Positions 7,077 to 16,197 of a DNA stretch of 33,433 nt are shown piece by piece (position 1 is the stretch's first letter; every line of letters starts with the position of its first letter). Source of the DNA: an uncultured Acetatifactor sp. (GTDB lineage Bacteria; Bacillota; Clostridia; Lachnospirales; Lachnospiraceae); assembly GCA_910589655.1 (NCBI GenBank), contig CAJUTJ010000185.1, forward strand, positions 1-33,433, given 5' to 3'. Made by a program: the position numbers and the translations under genes. A model generated the notes under the pieces. It saw only the letters and a program-made list of their open reading frames with translations. It ran no database searches and had not been told where the DNA came from.

Positions 7077-8570
7077 TCAAAATTTGAAAGTACGTTCTTT
7101 CCGGGCAATCCGCCACAGGGCAAATTTTCCTGCCGTTACCGCCACCGGAAGCCCGCCCGGAGCCATAATCCACTGGCTGGCAATATACAGGTTTTTCACC
7201 CCTTTTACCGTCCCTTTGACCCGAAAAGACTTTACTCCTTTTCTCGTGATAAAGGCCATATATGCCCCATGATATGCATTGCAGTACCGCTCATACGTAA
7301 GCGGCGTCCAGCAATCGAGGAATTCCATATGGCCTTGAAGCCCGGGGAACTGCAGGAGCAGCCGCTCTTCTATCGCGTTTACGGCCTCTTTCTTCCGGAC
7401 TTCATATTCCTCCATTGTCAGCCCTTTCCAGTAAAAATATTCCTTATCAAACTGCGGCACATTTACTTGAAGCACCGTTTTTCCCGTTGGGGCAAATTCC
7501 GGTTCATATTCATAGCTTTTCACCGAAATCCTTTCCACCTTTTTCCCTCCTGCCTCAAAAGGGGGGCAGTCGAAGAAAATCGTCCCTTTTCCGTCATATG
7601 CTCCCTGATCCACTACAAATGCAGCCTGCACGGCACTAAAAAGAGGATATTTTTCACTGTCCGCATAACAGGACTGCCACTTTGCATCCATATACTTTTT
7701 CCCGATGAGTCGGCCAAACATTTCCATAGTATCCACTGACGAGATGACGTAATCCGCCGCCACCGTTTTTTTATCTGCCTTTTCAATTCCTATTGCTTTT
7801 CCGTTTTCTATCAGAATCCTCGAAACCGGCGCATCGCAGTATAAGTTCCCTCCCAGCTGCCGAAAGCGTTTTACCATGCGATTCACCATTGCCAAAGAAC
7901 CGCCCCTTGGGATTTCGCCGTTACCGGCTGCAATGCTTGCATAAGAAACGAGAAATGAGCTTGCAACATACTCTTTGGGTAAATAATCCGTAAACAGCGC
8001 CTTCAATGCAGGATGTTTAAAACGTCCTGAGAGATCCTCCAAATCAATGGAGCCGTATTCCTTCATCACCTTTGGCATGTCTGCCATGGAACGACCCATT
8101 TGGATATAATCCCTGATTCCCATGGCATCCATAGGCTTTTCGGCGGGCATTTCGCATTCTGCCGCGTATTTCACATGTTTTATAAATTTTTTTATTTCTG
8201 TCTCATCCTCGGGCGACAATTCAAGAAGCTCTGCCTCCGTCCTCTCTAAATCCTTCCACAGAGTTACCTGCGCTTCCCCCGTAATGCTCGTATAAAAGCT
8301 GTCGCAGTCCGCATATTCCGTATGTTCGTCCAATGCTCCCACTGTTTCCCATACCTTGCGGAGGGCTGTTCCTTTTTTCGTTCCGGTAAGCCAATGAATA
8401 CAATTATCAATATGACATCCTTTCCGGTTCCACCCCATACACTGCCCGCCGGCAATGGGATTTTTTTCATAAATATCCACGTCATAGCCTGCCAGCTTTC
8501 CGTAAATGCCTGCCGCCAATCCGGCAATACCGCCGCCTACGATTACGATTTTCTTTTTGTTTTGACCCAT
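7077..8570 (-). CDS. Phytoene dehydrogenase-like NAD(P)/FAD-dependent oxidoreductase (CrtI/carotene isomerase superfamily)
   Basis: 497-aa flavoprotein. The N-terminus has the dinucleotide-binding motif GGGIAGLAAGIYGKLAG (about 12-28) followed by an acidic YEKN strand end and GGQCMGW, which is the FAD-binding Rossmann signature of the phytoene dehydrogenase/CrtISO superfamily. The C-terminus carries a second FAD-contact region, around WIMAPGGLPVAVTAGK. Family members desaturate, saturate or isomerise polyenes and other lipids. No crtB/crtE-type synthase genes are nearby, so carotenoid synthesis is not supported and the substrate is open. The start ATG has AAAGGGG eight bases upstream. A TetR gene lies on the same strand upstream, separated by a MITE-like element. 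Superfamily is secure; specific function unknown. Confidence 0.85.
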   Translation of the reverse strand: MGQNKKKIVIVGGGIAGLAAGIYGKLAGYDVDIYEKNPIAGGQCMGWNRKGCHIDNCIHWLTGTKKGTALRKVWETVGALDEHTEYADCDSFYTSITGEAQVTLWKDLERTEAELLELSPEDETEIKKFIKHVKYAAECEMPAEKPMDAMGIRDYIQMGRSMADMPKVMKEYGSIDLEDLSGRFKHPALKALFTDYLPKEYVASSFLVSYASIAAGNGEIPRGGSLAMVNRMVKRFRQLGGNLYCDAPVSRILIENGKAIGIEKADKKTVAADYVISSVDTMEMFGRLIGKKYMDAKWQSCYADSEKYPLFSAVQAAFVVDQGAYDGKGTIFFDCPPFEAGGKKVERISVKSYEYEPEFAPTGKTVLQVNVPQFDKEYFYWKGLTMEEYEVRKKEAVNAIEERLLLQFPGLQGHMEFLDCWTPLTYERYCNAYHGAYMAFITRKGVKSFRVKGTVKGVKNLYIASQWIMAPGGLPVAVTAGKFALWRIARKERTFKF

Positions 8571-8656
8571 TTTTTTCCCCTTTATTCATTTACTATAAAT
8601 GGCAAATACAACCTATTTCCATCTGTACGGCTGAACGCTCCGGAGAGCATCCAATC

Positions 8657-8818
8657 TAGTACAACGAATATTAATTAACTGACACCTTGGCTTGTCTGAT
8701 TTTTCATCTGCTTCGTTGTCGTCAATCGACGTAGCCACCGCTGCGCCTGCGTTTGTTGAGCAGCGCTCTCAGAAAAATATTCTGCGGATTTACCGGATAT
8801 GAACAGGTCAGTACACAT
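8657..8818. mobile_element. Family C MITE-like element, copy C1 (degraded)
   Basis: About 162 bp in the gap between the oxidoreductase and TetR genes. The right end (GGTCAGTACAC) matches the terminal inverted repeat of copy C3, and the core CGACGTAGCCACCGCT resembles C3's TAGACGTAGCCACCGCTACG. The left end TAGTAC is diverged. It encodes no protein. The shared core, end sequence and length point to the same family as C2 and C3. Confidence 0.55.
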
Positions 8819-8837
8819 GATCGAATCAGAATCGTCC

Positions 8838-9410
8838 TTATGATCCCCTCAGCATATCCGATATCCACTCCGGTTCCGGCAGAGGAATTTCAGGATGTAC
8901 GGCATATTGTTCCATAATTCCGTGTATCGCACACCAGTACATATTCGACAGCGACAATACATCTCCCTTACGAATGCTTCCGTCCGTCTGCCCTTTTTCC
9001 ACCCAGCTCCGGCTATAGGCGATGATATCTACCGAAGCCGCTTGATTACGAAGCTTCTCCGGTATGTCCTCAGCACGTACCACATGTCCCATAAACACAA
9101 ACATTTTTGCAATAAAAGGATTTTTCCCCACATGCAGAAACAGCATTTGGGTAAATTGGCAAAAAAAGTCCAGACCGGTTTCCGCGCTGAACTGCATCGG
9201 CATACGCATCCCCTCCAGACCAATATTTATCAGCTCCTCCAGCAGCATTTCCTTTGTGGGAAAATAATGGAACAGCAGCCCCTCGCTGATTCCTGCCCTT
9301 CTGGATATCTGGCTTGTTTTCGTTCCGTAATATCCGCGTTCCACAAATAAATCCAACGTAGCTTGAATAATTTGTATTCTTCTGGCTTCCTTCTGTTCTT
9401 TTCTGGTCAT
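8838..9410 (-). CDS. TetR/AcrR family transcriptional regulator
   Basis: 190-aa one-component repressor. The N-terminal helix-turn-helix (about 10-55) has the family pattern: ARRIQIIQATLDLFVERGYYGT, then TSQISRRAGISEGLLFHYFPTKEMLLEELI is the typical HTH and helix-4 continuation. The remaining C-terminal helices form the ligand-binding and dimer domain. The ATG has GGAGG about nine bases upstream. The divergent MATE exporter at 9731 shares the 320-bp intergenic region, which contains two palindromes suitable as operators, so control of that exporter and of itself is the natural inference. The CrtI-like gene downstream on the same strand could also be a target. The ligand is not predictable. 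Confidence 0.9.
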   Translation of the reverse strand: MTRKEQKEARRIQIIQATLDLFVERGYYGTKTSQISRRAGISEGLLFHYFPTKEMLLEELINIGLEGMRMPMQFSAETGLDFFCQFTQMLFLHVGKNPFIAKMFVFMGHVVRAEDIPEKLRNQAASVDIIAYSRSWVEKGQTDGSIRKGDVLSLSNMYWCAIHGIMEQYAVHPEIPLPEPEWISDMLRGS

Positions 9411-9509
9411 AATGCATTTCCTCCAACAGGTAAATACAATTTAACAGTAGCACAGACACCCCAAAAATTACAGAGTGATTTACTCAACGAAAATGCCCCT
9501 TCTTAGCAA

Positions 9510-9525
9510 AACGGAATTTTCCGTT
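9510..9525. promoter_or_regulatory. Candidate TetR operator palindrome
   Basis: Perfect inverted repeat AACGGAATTTTCCGTT (7-bp arms, 2-bp centre) about 100 bases upstream of the TetR start, in the region shared with the divergent MATE gene. Size and symmetry fit a TetR-family operator. Assignment is by position only. Confidence 0.45.
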
Positions 9526-9556
9526 CCGGCAAGACAGCAAAAGCTAAAACCACGGT

Positions 9557-9571
9557 ATACCCTATTGGTAT
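9557..9571. promoter_or_regulatory. Second palindrome in the TetR-MATE intergenic region
   Basis: Inverted repeat with arms ATACC and GGTAT and centre CTATT, about 160 bases upstream of the MATE start. It differs from the palindrome at 9510-9525, so if both are real they may bind different regulators. No confident -35/-10 pair for the MATE gene was identified in 9411-9730. Confidence 0.3.
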
Positions 9572-9730
9572 CGTAATTTATAAAACGGCATACCGGCAAT
9601 TTTTTCTTAAAAGTTTAAACCACTATAGTCCTGCTGCCGGAGTTATGATATACTTAGGCGGCGGTATAAACAGCAAGGGACACGATGATCGGTTTAAATA
9701 GAAATAGCAAGAATTATTTAGGAGATATCT

Positions 9731-11122
9731 ATGAATACAAGAATAAAAAGTATGACACAGGGAAACCCCGGGAAATTAATTTTAGCCTTTGCACTGCCTC
9801 TCATGGCGGGCAATGTCTTCCAGCAGTTATATACCGTGGTGGATACCATGGTAGTGGGGAAATATCTGGGGGTGGGGGCGCTGGCCGCGTTAGGCGCTTC
9901 GGACTGGATGAATTGGATGATGCTGGGCATCGTACAGGGCTTTGCACAAGGCTTCGCCATCCGGATGGCACAGGAATTCGGCGCCGGAAAATATGACAGT
10001 CTCCGGAAGGTCATCGGCAATTCCGGGATTCTGGCGCTCATATCCTCCCTCTTTTTAGTAGCTGTCGGGCAATTCACCGCCCGCCCCGTATTGATGCTGC
10101 TGCAGACTCCCGGCGATATTATCGGAAATGCGCTGTTATATCTGCGCATCATGTTCCTTGGTCTGCCCATTGTAATGGCCTACAATTTTTTCGCCTGTAT
10201 CCTCCGTTCTCTGGGAGACGGCCAGACCCCTCTGCGGGCAATGATAGTGGCATCCGTCACAAATATCGCGCTGGACTGCCTGTTCGTCCTCCTCTTCCAC
10301 TGGGGAATTGCAGGCGCTGCCGCAGCGACTTTAATTGCCCAGCTGGTATCGGGACTGTTCTGTCTCTATCACATCCGCAGGCTGGAAGTCCTGCAAATGT
10401 CCCCCTCCGATTTCCGGCCGGAAGGAGCCCTTGGCGGTAAACTGATGGCTTTGGGGCTTCCCATGGCATTCCAAAACTGTATCATAGCCATAGGGGGCAT
10501 GATTGTACAGTTTGTGGTCAACGGCTGCGGTGTTTTGTTTATTGCGGGCTTTACCGCCACCAATAAACTCTACGGTATTCTGGAAATTGCCGCTACCTCC
10601 TACGGTTACGCCATGATTACATATGTGGGGCAGAATCTGGGCGCAAACCAAATCAAACGCATCCGTCAGGGAATGCGTTCCGCTCTTGCCATCGCCATAG
10701 CCACTTCCGTTGTGATTGCCGCCGCCATGCTGTTATTCGGCAAAATGATACTGGGCTGGTTTATCTCCGGCACTCCGGAAGAGGCGGCACAGACACTCCG
10801 GATTGCCTATTTCTATCTTGCCGTCATGAGCCTGTGCCTGCCCGTGCTCTACCTGTTACACGTGATACGCTCCTGTATTCAGGGTCTGGGCAATACAATG
10901 CTGCCCATGGTATCCGGCATTGTGGAATTCATTATGCGGACGGGCGCCGCACTGCTGCTGCCCTTTATCATGGGCGACTCCGGCATCTTTTTTGCGGAGA
11001 TTTCCGCCTGGCTGGGAGCCGATGTGGTGCTGGCAGTCAGCTGGCTCATTGTGATCAAGAAGCTTCAGGTATCCTTCAACGATGCAAAGCAGCGGTCAGA
11101 TCGGATAGAACCCGAGCATTGA
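9731..11122 (+). CDS. MATE family multidrug/cation efflux transporter
   Basis: 463-aa polytopic membrane protein, the normal MATE length, with about 12 hydrophobic segments in two similar halves. The N-terminal region (GNPGKLILAFALPLMAGNVFQQLYTVVDTMVVGKYLG) has the typical MATE helix-1/2 pattern with a P in helix 1 and VVDTMVVG. The family exports organic cations or drugs in exchange for Na+ or H+. AGGAG lies seven bases upstream of the ATG. It is divergent from the TetR gene and probably repressed by it. It converges with the DUF4153-like gene, leaving only 21 bp between stop codons. Subtype and substrate cannot be set from sequence. Confidence 0.92.
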   Translation: MNTRIKSMTQGNPGKLILAFALPLMAGNVFQQLYTVVDTMVVGKYLGVGALAALGASDWMNWMMLGIVQGFAQGFAIRMAQEFGAGKYDSLRKVIGNSGILALISSLFLVAVGQFTARPVLMLLQTPGDIIGNALLYLRIMFLGLPIVMAYNFFACILRSLGDGQTPLRAMIVASVTNIALDCLFVLLFHWGIAGAAAATLIAQLVSGLFCLYHIRRLEVLQMSPSDFRPEGALGGKLMALGLPMAFQNCIIAIGGMIVQFVVNGCGVLFIAGFTATNKLYGILEIAATSYGYAMITYVGQNLGANQIKRIRQGMRSALAIAIATSVVIAAAMLLFGKMILGWFISGTPEEAAQTLRIAYFYLAVMSLCLPVLYLLHVIRSCIQGLGNTMLPMVSGIVEFIMRTGAALLLPFIMGDSGIFFAEISAWLGADVVLAVSWLIVIKKLQVSFNDAKQRSDRIEPEH

Positions 11123-11143
11123 CCGCCGCATTCTCCTGCTGCA

Positions 11144-12853
11144 TTACTCCTGCCGCAGCAGCTCCATAGCCGTATACCGTGACAGATTAAAAGTGCGGAT
11201 CCCGAAATTTTCCGTATGCCTCTGTAAATCGCGCATCCACCAATAGCCGAAATGCTCCCTATCCCCTCGGCACAGAATCGGAAAGTTTCTGTCCGTACAT
11301 TGCGTTTTGGCATAAGACAATGCGTTTTCACTCTCAAACGCCTGAAAGTCATAGCCGAGACTTTTCATGTAAGGCACCAGAACCGGCGCCGCATCTGCGC
11401 TGAGACCGCCCAGATACTCAAAGTCACAATAGTACTCCTCGCTTTCGTCCTCCCACCACTGCATGCGATACTCCTCCGCATTGGATATGTTTACCTTCGC
11501 GATAATATAATCGGGGCGGGCAAAAGACAGCACCAGATAAAATATTGTCACCACCGCCATACTGTAACGGAACAGCGGAAACGATTCCGCATAAATATTT
11601 ATCAAAACCCCCAAAAACAGTACAGTCAGCAGCGCCAGCGCCCACAGTACCAGAATTCTCATAAAAGTAAGATAATAAAAATGGATATAAATAGCCATCC
11701 TCGTGGCACTGGACGCAATCATGATAAACGTGCAAAGGGACATCACTGTCAGAACACCTTTTAATATCTTGCTCTTCCGGAAAAATCCCAAGCATACCAG
11801 CACAATAATCAAGTTCAAAATACTCACCACCAAAAGCTGGAAAAATCCTCTTCTGGCATATCCGGCATAGGTATATCCTTCCGGCAGCTGCAGCTTTCCG
11901 AGAAACAGACCGGCAATCTGCACAATAGAGAAGAGCAGATACACAAAAGTCAGCATTGCTGTGACGGTTATCGCAATGACAGGTTCCCCCGTCCGGCAGT
12001 CCTTTACCTCTTCCTTAATCTGTTTTTTACAGAGATATGCAATCAGCATATAAGAAAAGAAAAACATGTAACCGATGCGGAAAATTATATTCATAATGTT
12101 AGGCAGATTAATGCTTCCGAATACCTTTATCACCATTTCCAAGAAAAAGGCGTCCGCACTGGCAAGCAGCGCCAATACAATCAAAAGCAAGGGGACGGAA
12201 ACGGCCAGACCGATCAGCACATATCCCACCGTCCTGCTCTTCTGTGCCTTCTTGTTCTTCTGGTAGAGAGCGCCGTCCTGTACAGGGCGCAGCAATTCAC
12301 CCAAACACAAAACGACCGCTTGTATGATGCTGGTGAAATACTTTCCCAGATTCCATTTCGAAGTGTCAAAAAACTGCTTTAACAGCAGACTGATCATCAG
12401 CAGGAAAACACCCAGCTTGTTATAAAAAATAATCCGCCAGTCATCCGTCAGAAAAGTCGATATTCCAAGAAGAATCATACCCACCATGTAATAAATGCTT
12501 CCTCTTTTTATAGACATCCCCAATTTAGACAACGACAAAAACAAAAGCAAAAGACTGCCTGCTACAAAGAGGGGAAAAGTCACACCCGCTCCGTTGCGGA
12601 ACATGCAAAAGGTATAGAATACCGCGTAGAGAAAAATGGAAATGCCGAAAAACCCGTAATTTTCTTTTAACTTCTTCGTCTCCTCCGTCTCAGGGAACTG
12701 CGCCACATGGTTTTCCGTCCCATTACCCGGTGACGCCGCAGGCGGCCGTACCACGACATCCTTCTGACATGCCGGGGCATTATCAGGCACAATATCCGCG
12801 GTCTGCGGTACCGGTGCTTTATTTACTTCTTGGTTTCGAGAATCATTTTCCAT
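11144..12853 (-). CDS. DUF4153/DUF4173-type polytopic membrane protein
   Basis: 569-aa protein. The first roughly 70 residues are hydrophilic and Pro/Asn/Gln-rich. About ten to twelve hydrophobic segments follow up to residue about 430, then a soluble C-terminal region of about 120 residues. The segment with DDWRIIFYNKLGVFLL followed by a soluble loop and further helix pairs resembles DUF4153/DUF4173 membrane proteins of Firmicutes. Their function is unknown. The start has GGGAGGAAG upstream. It is the last of five same-strand genes (15999 down to 11144) but gaps of 85-150 bp mean a single operon is not certain. No catalytic motif stands out, so I assign no activity. Confidence 0.7.
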   Translation of the reverse strand: MENDSRNQEVNKAPVPQTADIVPDNAPACQKDVVVRPPAASPGNGTENHVAQFPETEETKKLKENYGFFGISIFLYAVFYTFCMFRNGAGVTFPLFVAGSLLLLFLSLSKLGMSIKRGSIYYMVGMILLGISTFLTDDWRIIFYNKLGVFLLMISLLLKQFFDTSKWNLGKYFTSIIQAVVLCLGELLRPVQDGALYQKNKKAQKSRTVGYVLIGLAVSVPLLLIVLALLASADAFFLEMVIKVFGSINLPNIMNIIFRIGYMFFFSYMLIAYLCKKQIKEEVKDCRTGEPVIAITVTAMLTFVYLLFSIVQIAGLFLGKLQLPEGYTYAGYARRGFFQLLVVSILNLIIVLVCLGFFRKSKILKGVLTVMSLCTFIMIASSATRMAIYIHFYYLTFMRILVLWALALLTVLFLGVLINIYAESFPLFRYSMAVVTIFYLVLSFARPDYIIAKVNISNAEEYRMQWWEDESEEYYCDFEYLGGLSADAAPVLVPYMKSLGYDFQAFESENALSYAKTQCTDRNFPILCRGDREHFGYWWMRDLQRHTENFGIRTFNLSRYTAMELLRQE

Positions 12854-12994
12854 AAAATCTTCTTCCTCCCCTCACATATTTCCCGCCTTATTAACGCAAT
12901 CTGCACAGCCTTAGTTAACACTCATTCCGTTTACACTTTCATACGATTCGCTTTAACGGCTCAAACAAGATTTCTTCCCCTTTACGCTGTCCTT

Positions 12995-13354
12995 TTACGA
13001 TTGGGACATTGCCCTTCCGCTGTTTAATATGCTGTTTACCATGCCGATGAGTACTGTTCCCACAAGGAGCACAATACTTCCAAAGCAAATCAGCGCCGGT
13101 ATAAAGAGCAAAAACTGATTTCGTTTCGGGTGACGCGAATTCCGAATATCATTGCAGTTGCAGACCGCAACTGCCAGAAGCGCCATGGGAACGGCAGCCG
13201 CCATCAATATAAAATACGCCCGGTCCGCCAGAGACACTGTTATAACCGTTTCATAACGCACGAAAGCCTCCTGCCCCAATATGACCATCCCCAGCAATAC
13301 CGCTACTGCAGCTGACGCTGCGCCATATATACCATTTATAATTTTTCGTTTCAT
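12995..13354 (-). CDS. Small membrane protein of unknown function
   Basis: 119-aa protein with three clear hydrophobic segments (about 8-27, 46-64 and 81-105). Between the second and third is a short basic, hydrophilic loop (NDIRNSRHPKRNQ). No family is recognised. The start is well supported by GAGGAGGT five bases upstream of the ATG. It lies 141 bp upstream of the DUF4153-like gene and on the same strand, so a partner role in the same membrane process is possible but unproven. The downstream gap 12854-12994 shows no clear terminator. Confidence 0.7.
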   Translation of the reverse strand: MKRKIINGIYGAASAAVAVLLGMVILGQEAFVRYETVITVSLADRAYFILMAAAVPMALLAVAVCNCNDIRNSRHPKRNQFLLFIPALICFGSIVLLVGTVLIGMVNSILNSGRAMSQS

Positions 13355-13507
13355 TCTCTACCTCCTCTTCGTCCCCGGCAGTTTCCCGCGCCTCTTCCGT
13401 CCGGCAGTTCAGCATCTTACAGGCAGCCGCCGGTTCGGTAAAACGAATGACCTATATTGTACATGTGACCGCCTGCGCCGCCATACATAAAAGCCAGAGA
13501 GGGGCTG

Positions 13508-14380
13508 TTATAAAAGCGAACAATCCGAAAAATCCTTCCTATACTGCAGCGGTTTCTGCTCCGTCCGTTTCTTAAACTGAGCAATGAAATTGCTGGTATC
13601 CAGAAATCCGCACATTGCTGCAATCTCCGACACGGCCAGACTCGTAGTGCGCAAAAGCTCCTTTGACTTATTGATCCGGTAAACCGTTAGATAACTATAG
13701 GGCGTAACACCCATGGCACGGCTGAACAGGCGTATAAAATGATATTTTGAAACAGGAATATCTTTCAAAATATCCTCCATTGTTATGTTTTCCCCATAAT
13801 TTGTCTCCATAAAAGAAACCGCCTGCCTAATATACTCACTATATTCTGCCTTTTGGTTTCTCTGTTCCCCTTCCAAATCAGACCGCACCAGTATATGATA
13901 CAGCTCATGGATCTTCAGCGAAATCCCGACGATTCCCTCCAAATCATTTTCCGATGCACCTTGAAGGATGCATGTAAGCTTTTCCCGGAAAAGAACCCTG
14001 TCATTCACCGCAATTCCATGGCTCCCACCGGAATACAGGAGCTGCCATAAGGATTCCGCCGCGTTTCCTTTAAAATGGATCCAGCCGAATTCCCAGCGAT
14101 CCCCTTCTGTAGCATATCTGTGATATTGACGGCAGTCAAGCACTATTCCGTATCCTTCTCCCAATGGTAATTCCGCATTACCCGTTTTAACTCTGCCCTG
14201 TCCCGTGAACGTATAGAGCAGCAGAAAGCTGTCGTGGCTCTGCCGCTCCACACAATATCCCTTCTCACCGTGGAAGTGGCCTGCCTCCATAACATAAAAC
14301 GGGAGGGTCTGCGCCATGGGAGAAGGTGTTGCCGTGATCCAGATCGATTCATCCGTTATTTTCTCGTCATATTTCCCCAT
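13508..14380 (-). CDS. AraC family transcriptional regulator
   Basis: 290-aa regulator with an N-terminal cupin-like sensor region (about 15-150) and a C-terminal AraC-type double HTH (about 185-285). The second HTH has the hallmark AVSEIAAMCGFLDTSNFIAQF followed by KKRTEQKPLQYRKDF. The first HTH includes MEDILKDIPVSKYHFIRLFSRAMG. Such proteins usually sense a sugar or small molecule and activate nearby genes. I prefer the ATG at 14380, with GGGAGG 11 bases upstream, over an in-frame ATG at 14413 that has only a weak site; the upstream start would also run close to the previous gene's end. Target genes are unknown; the flanking genes on the same strand are candidates. Confidence 0.88.
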   Translation of the reverse strand: MGKYDEKITDESIWITATPSPMAQTLPFYVMEAGHFHGEKGYCVERQSHDSFLLLYTFTGQGRVKTGNAELPLGEGYGIVLDCRQYHRYATEGDRWEFGWIHFKGNAAESLWQLLYSGGSHGIAVNDRVLFREKLTCILQGASENDLEGIVGISLKIHELYHILVRSDLEGEQRNQKAEYSEYIRQAVSFMETNYGENITMEDILKDIPVSKYHFIRLFSRAMGVTPYSYLTVYRINKSKELLRTTSLAVSEIAAMCGFLDTSNFIAQFKKRTEQKPLQYRKDFSDCSLL

Positions 14381-14420
14381 ACTGCACTGTCCCTCCCAGT
14401 TCGTCAGGAGCATAATCCGC

Positions 14421-15332
14421 CTATTTTATTTGAAGAATATCCAAGGCTTTGTATTCATCCATCCGCTGTGCTACCTGATCCCAAGAGATGCCTGAACAAA
14501 CAAAATCATAGTCGCCGGCAATGCGCTCCAGCTCGGCCTTCACCTGAGGCACATCCTTCGGATTGTCCGTTCCGGTTCGAACATAATAGTCGGGCAGCAA
14601 CGTGCAGCCGACAATACTGCTTTCCGCATCGGGCGCTTCCATTCCTTGGCTCAAAGCGCTTAGCAGACGAAGGTGATTGTCTATGTAGCCGTTAAGTTCC
14701 AAGTGAACTCCCATCATTCCGTTTAAGTCGAAAACTTGGAAAGGCGCACCGCCGGAAACCGCAATCTCTCCGCCGGCATAAAAAGCGTCCGTATCCCCCA
14801 GCTCATACAGAGCATTGCAGATATCCATCAACTCATTATATTCCTCCTGCGAAACGGGCACCTGAAAGGATTTCAGCATGGTATCCACAGCCCATCCAAG
14901 CCTGCCAAGTACTTCACAGCCGGGAAGCCTGCCCAATTGTTCCCCCAGCCGGACCAACCGGGCTATCGACAGCAGGCCCCAGACCCGGATTTGAGAATCA
15001 CTCAGTTCTTCCGCTTTTTCCTCCACTTCCGCAGGAATCTCATTATAAAGCAACGGTTCCTCCTCCAGCATTCCGATCCGCTCGGAACAGTCACTGACAA
15101 TTGCCTCATGGAAAAGTCGGTTTTTTCCCAAATGCTCATATACCTCATCGCTTGCGCTGTAGACGGTGTCTGCCCGGCTCAGCCATAGGACAGCCTTATT
15201 CAGCTCTCCCTGATCCATAGCCGCCACACCCATCTCATAATAGGCTCTGGCCAAACCGTCCCAATTCCTTTTCTTTAAGCATTCTTCCAGCTTCTCTTCC
15301 GGTTTCTTTTTCTTTTCGAACAAACCAAACAT
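14421..15332 (-). CDS. Hypothetical protein with N-terminal TPR-like region
   Basis: 303-aa soluble, acidic protein. After a lysine-rich start (FEKKKKPEEKLEE), residues about 15-65 fit a helical TPR-like pair (LARAYYEMGVAAMDQGELNKAVLWLSRA). The rest is mixed helical with no family I can name. No signal peptide or membrane segment. The start is supported by AGGAG about eight bases upstream. It lies 40 bp upstream of the AraC start and 85 bp downstream of the zinc-ribbon protein gene, all on the same strand, so co-transcription is likely. A scaffolding or interaction role is only inference from the TPR-like part. Confidence 0.65.
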   Translation of the reverse strand: MFGLFEKKKKPEEKLEECLKKRNWDGLARAYYEMGVAAMDQGELNKAVLWLSRADTVYSASDEVYEHLGKNRLFHEAIVSDCSERIGMLEEEPLLYNEIPAEVEEKAEELSDSQIRVWGLLSIARLVRLGEQLGRLPGCEVLGRLGWAVDTMLKSFQVPVSQEEYNELMDICNALYELGDTDAFYAGGEIAVSGGAPFQVFDLNGMMGVHLELNGYIDNHLRLLSALSQGMEAPDAESSIVGCTLLPDYYVRTGTDNPKDVPQVKAELERIAGDYDFVCSGISWDQVAQRMDEYKALDILQIK

Positions 15333-15417
15333 ATTATCCTTCTCCTTTCCGGCTTCAATGCATCATACTATTAACGAAACGACTCTATCATTCCATACTG
15401 ACAGACATGCGTTTCCG

Positions 15418-15999
15418 TCACTCATTCAGCAGATTTTTAACCTCGCTCCAGTCAATTACCGGAAGATTCCGCGCACCGGAAGCGGTTTTTTTGCATTTTA
15501 CGTTAATCCTTACCACGTTCCAAATCAGACAAACGGCGGCAACAGCCACACCCACAGCAAATATTCCGGCCGCCAAGGAAAGTGTCAAATATTCCATATC
15601 GGTAAAATAATGCCCCACTACGGCTATCAGGCTGATGACTGCGGCCACGCCCAGACAAACAATGGGATTTTCAAACATCTTCTTTTTGAGTCCTGACACC
15701 GCCCATGACTGAGGCTGGCTGCAATAAGGGCAATTATCACGGAAATTCGTAGAAAATATCTTCTTTTCTACGGCATCGTTATGGATTTCCTTCAATTCCC
15801 GGACCAAGTTTTCGTGTGCCCGCTTACACAGCTTGTTCTCACGATCCGGATTCAAAGTCTTAAAATTACTGTTATCGGTAGCTTCCGGACCGTTAATAAC
15901 CGCTCTCAAGGGGCCGCTGTTCTTTCCACAGTGTTCGCATTGAAAGGAATACGCCACCTCTGCTTTCTCGCTCCTTGTGTGTCGATAATAAGTCCCCAT
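15418..15999 (-). CDS. Zinc-ribbon membrane protein of unknown function
   Basis: 193-aa protein. Two CxxC pairs, CEHCG (about 21-25) and CPYCS (about 91-95), lie in the N-terminal soluble part and could bind zinc. Two hydrophobic segments follow (about 113-131 and 138-160), then a short basic soluble tail. No named family is recognised. The ATG has AGGAGGAG about seven bases upstream. It is the first gene of the same-strand run ending at 11144. The upstream gap 16000-16289 contains the terminator of the next operon and an inverted repeat with arms AAAATTCC and GGAATTTT, but no promoter I can call with confidence. Confidence 0.65.
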   Translation of the reverse strand: MGTYYRHTRSEKAEVAYSFQCEHCGKNSGPLRAVINGPEATDNSNFKTLNPDRENKLCKRAHENLVRELKEIHNDAVEKKIFSTNFRDNCPYCSQPQSWAVSGLKKKMFENPIVCLGVAAVISLIAVVGHYFTDMEYLTLSLAAGIFAVGVAVAAVCLIWNVVRINVKCKKTASGARNLPVIDWSEVKNLLNE

Positions 16000-16197
16000 G
16001 ATATACTCCTCCTACTACTAAATATATTTATGGTTAAAATTCCTTACCGTCAGCAGGGAATTTTCCATCTTATTGCTTACTCTGCCGGAACGTGTTTGAA
16101 AAATGCATTGCTCCGGTTCCATTTGATATTTTACCACCGGCAGGATATATCTGTAAAGACACCTATCCGCTTGCTTCTATAAAAAGACAAAATCTGG

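Noticed and set aside
6753..7739. 328-codon plus-strand ORF
   Set aside because: It runs antisense to the CrtI-like gene and through repeat B1; the minus-strand frame has the FAD motif and a ribosome binding site.
7077..8570. Carotenoid biosynthesis cluster
   Set aside because: Only a CrtI-like protein is present; no phytoene synthase or prenyl synthase gene is nearby.
9685..9996. 103-codon plus-strand ORF overlapping the MATE start
   Set aside because: It lies in another frame of the MATE gene, which has clear family motifs and a ribosome binding site.
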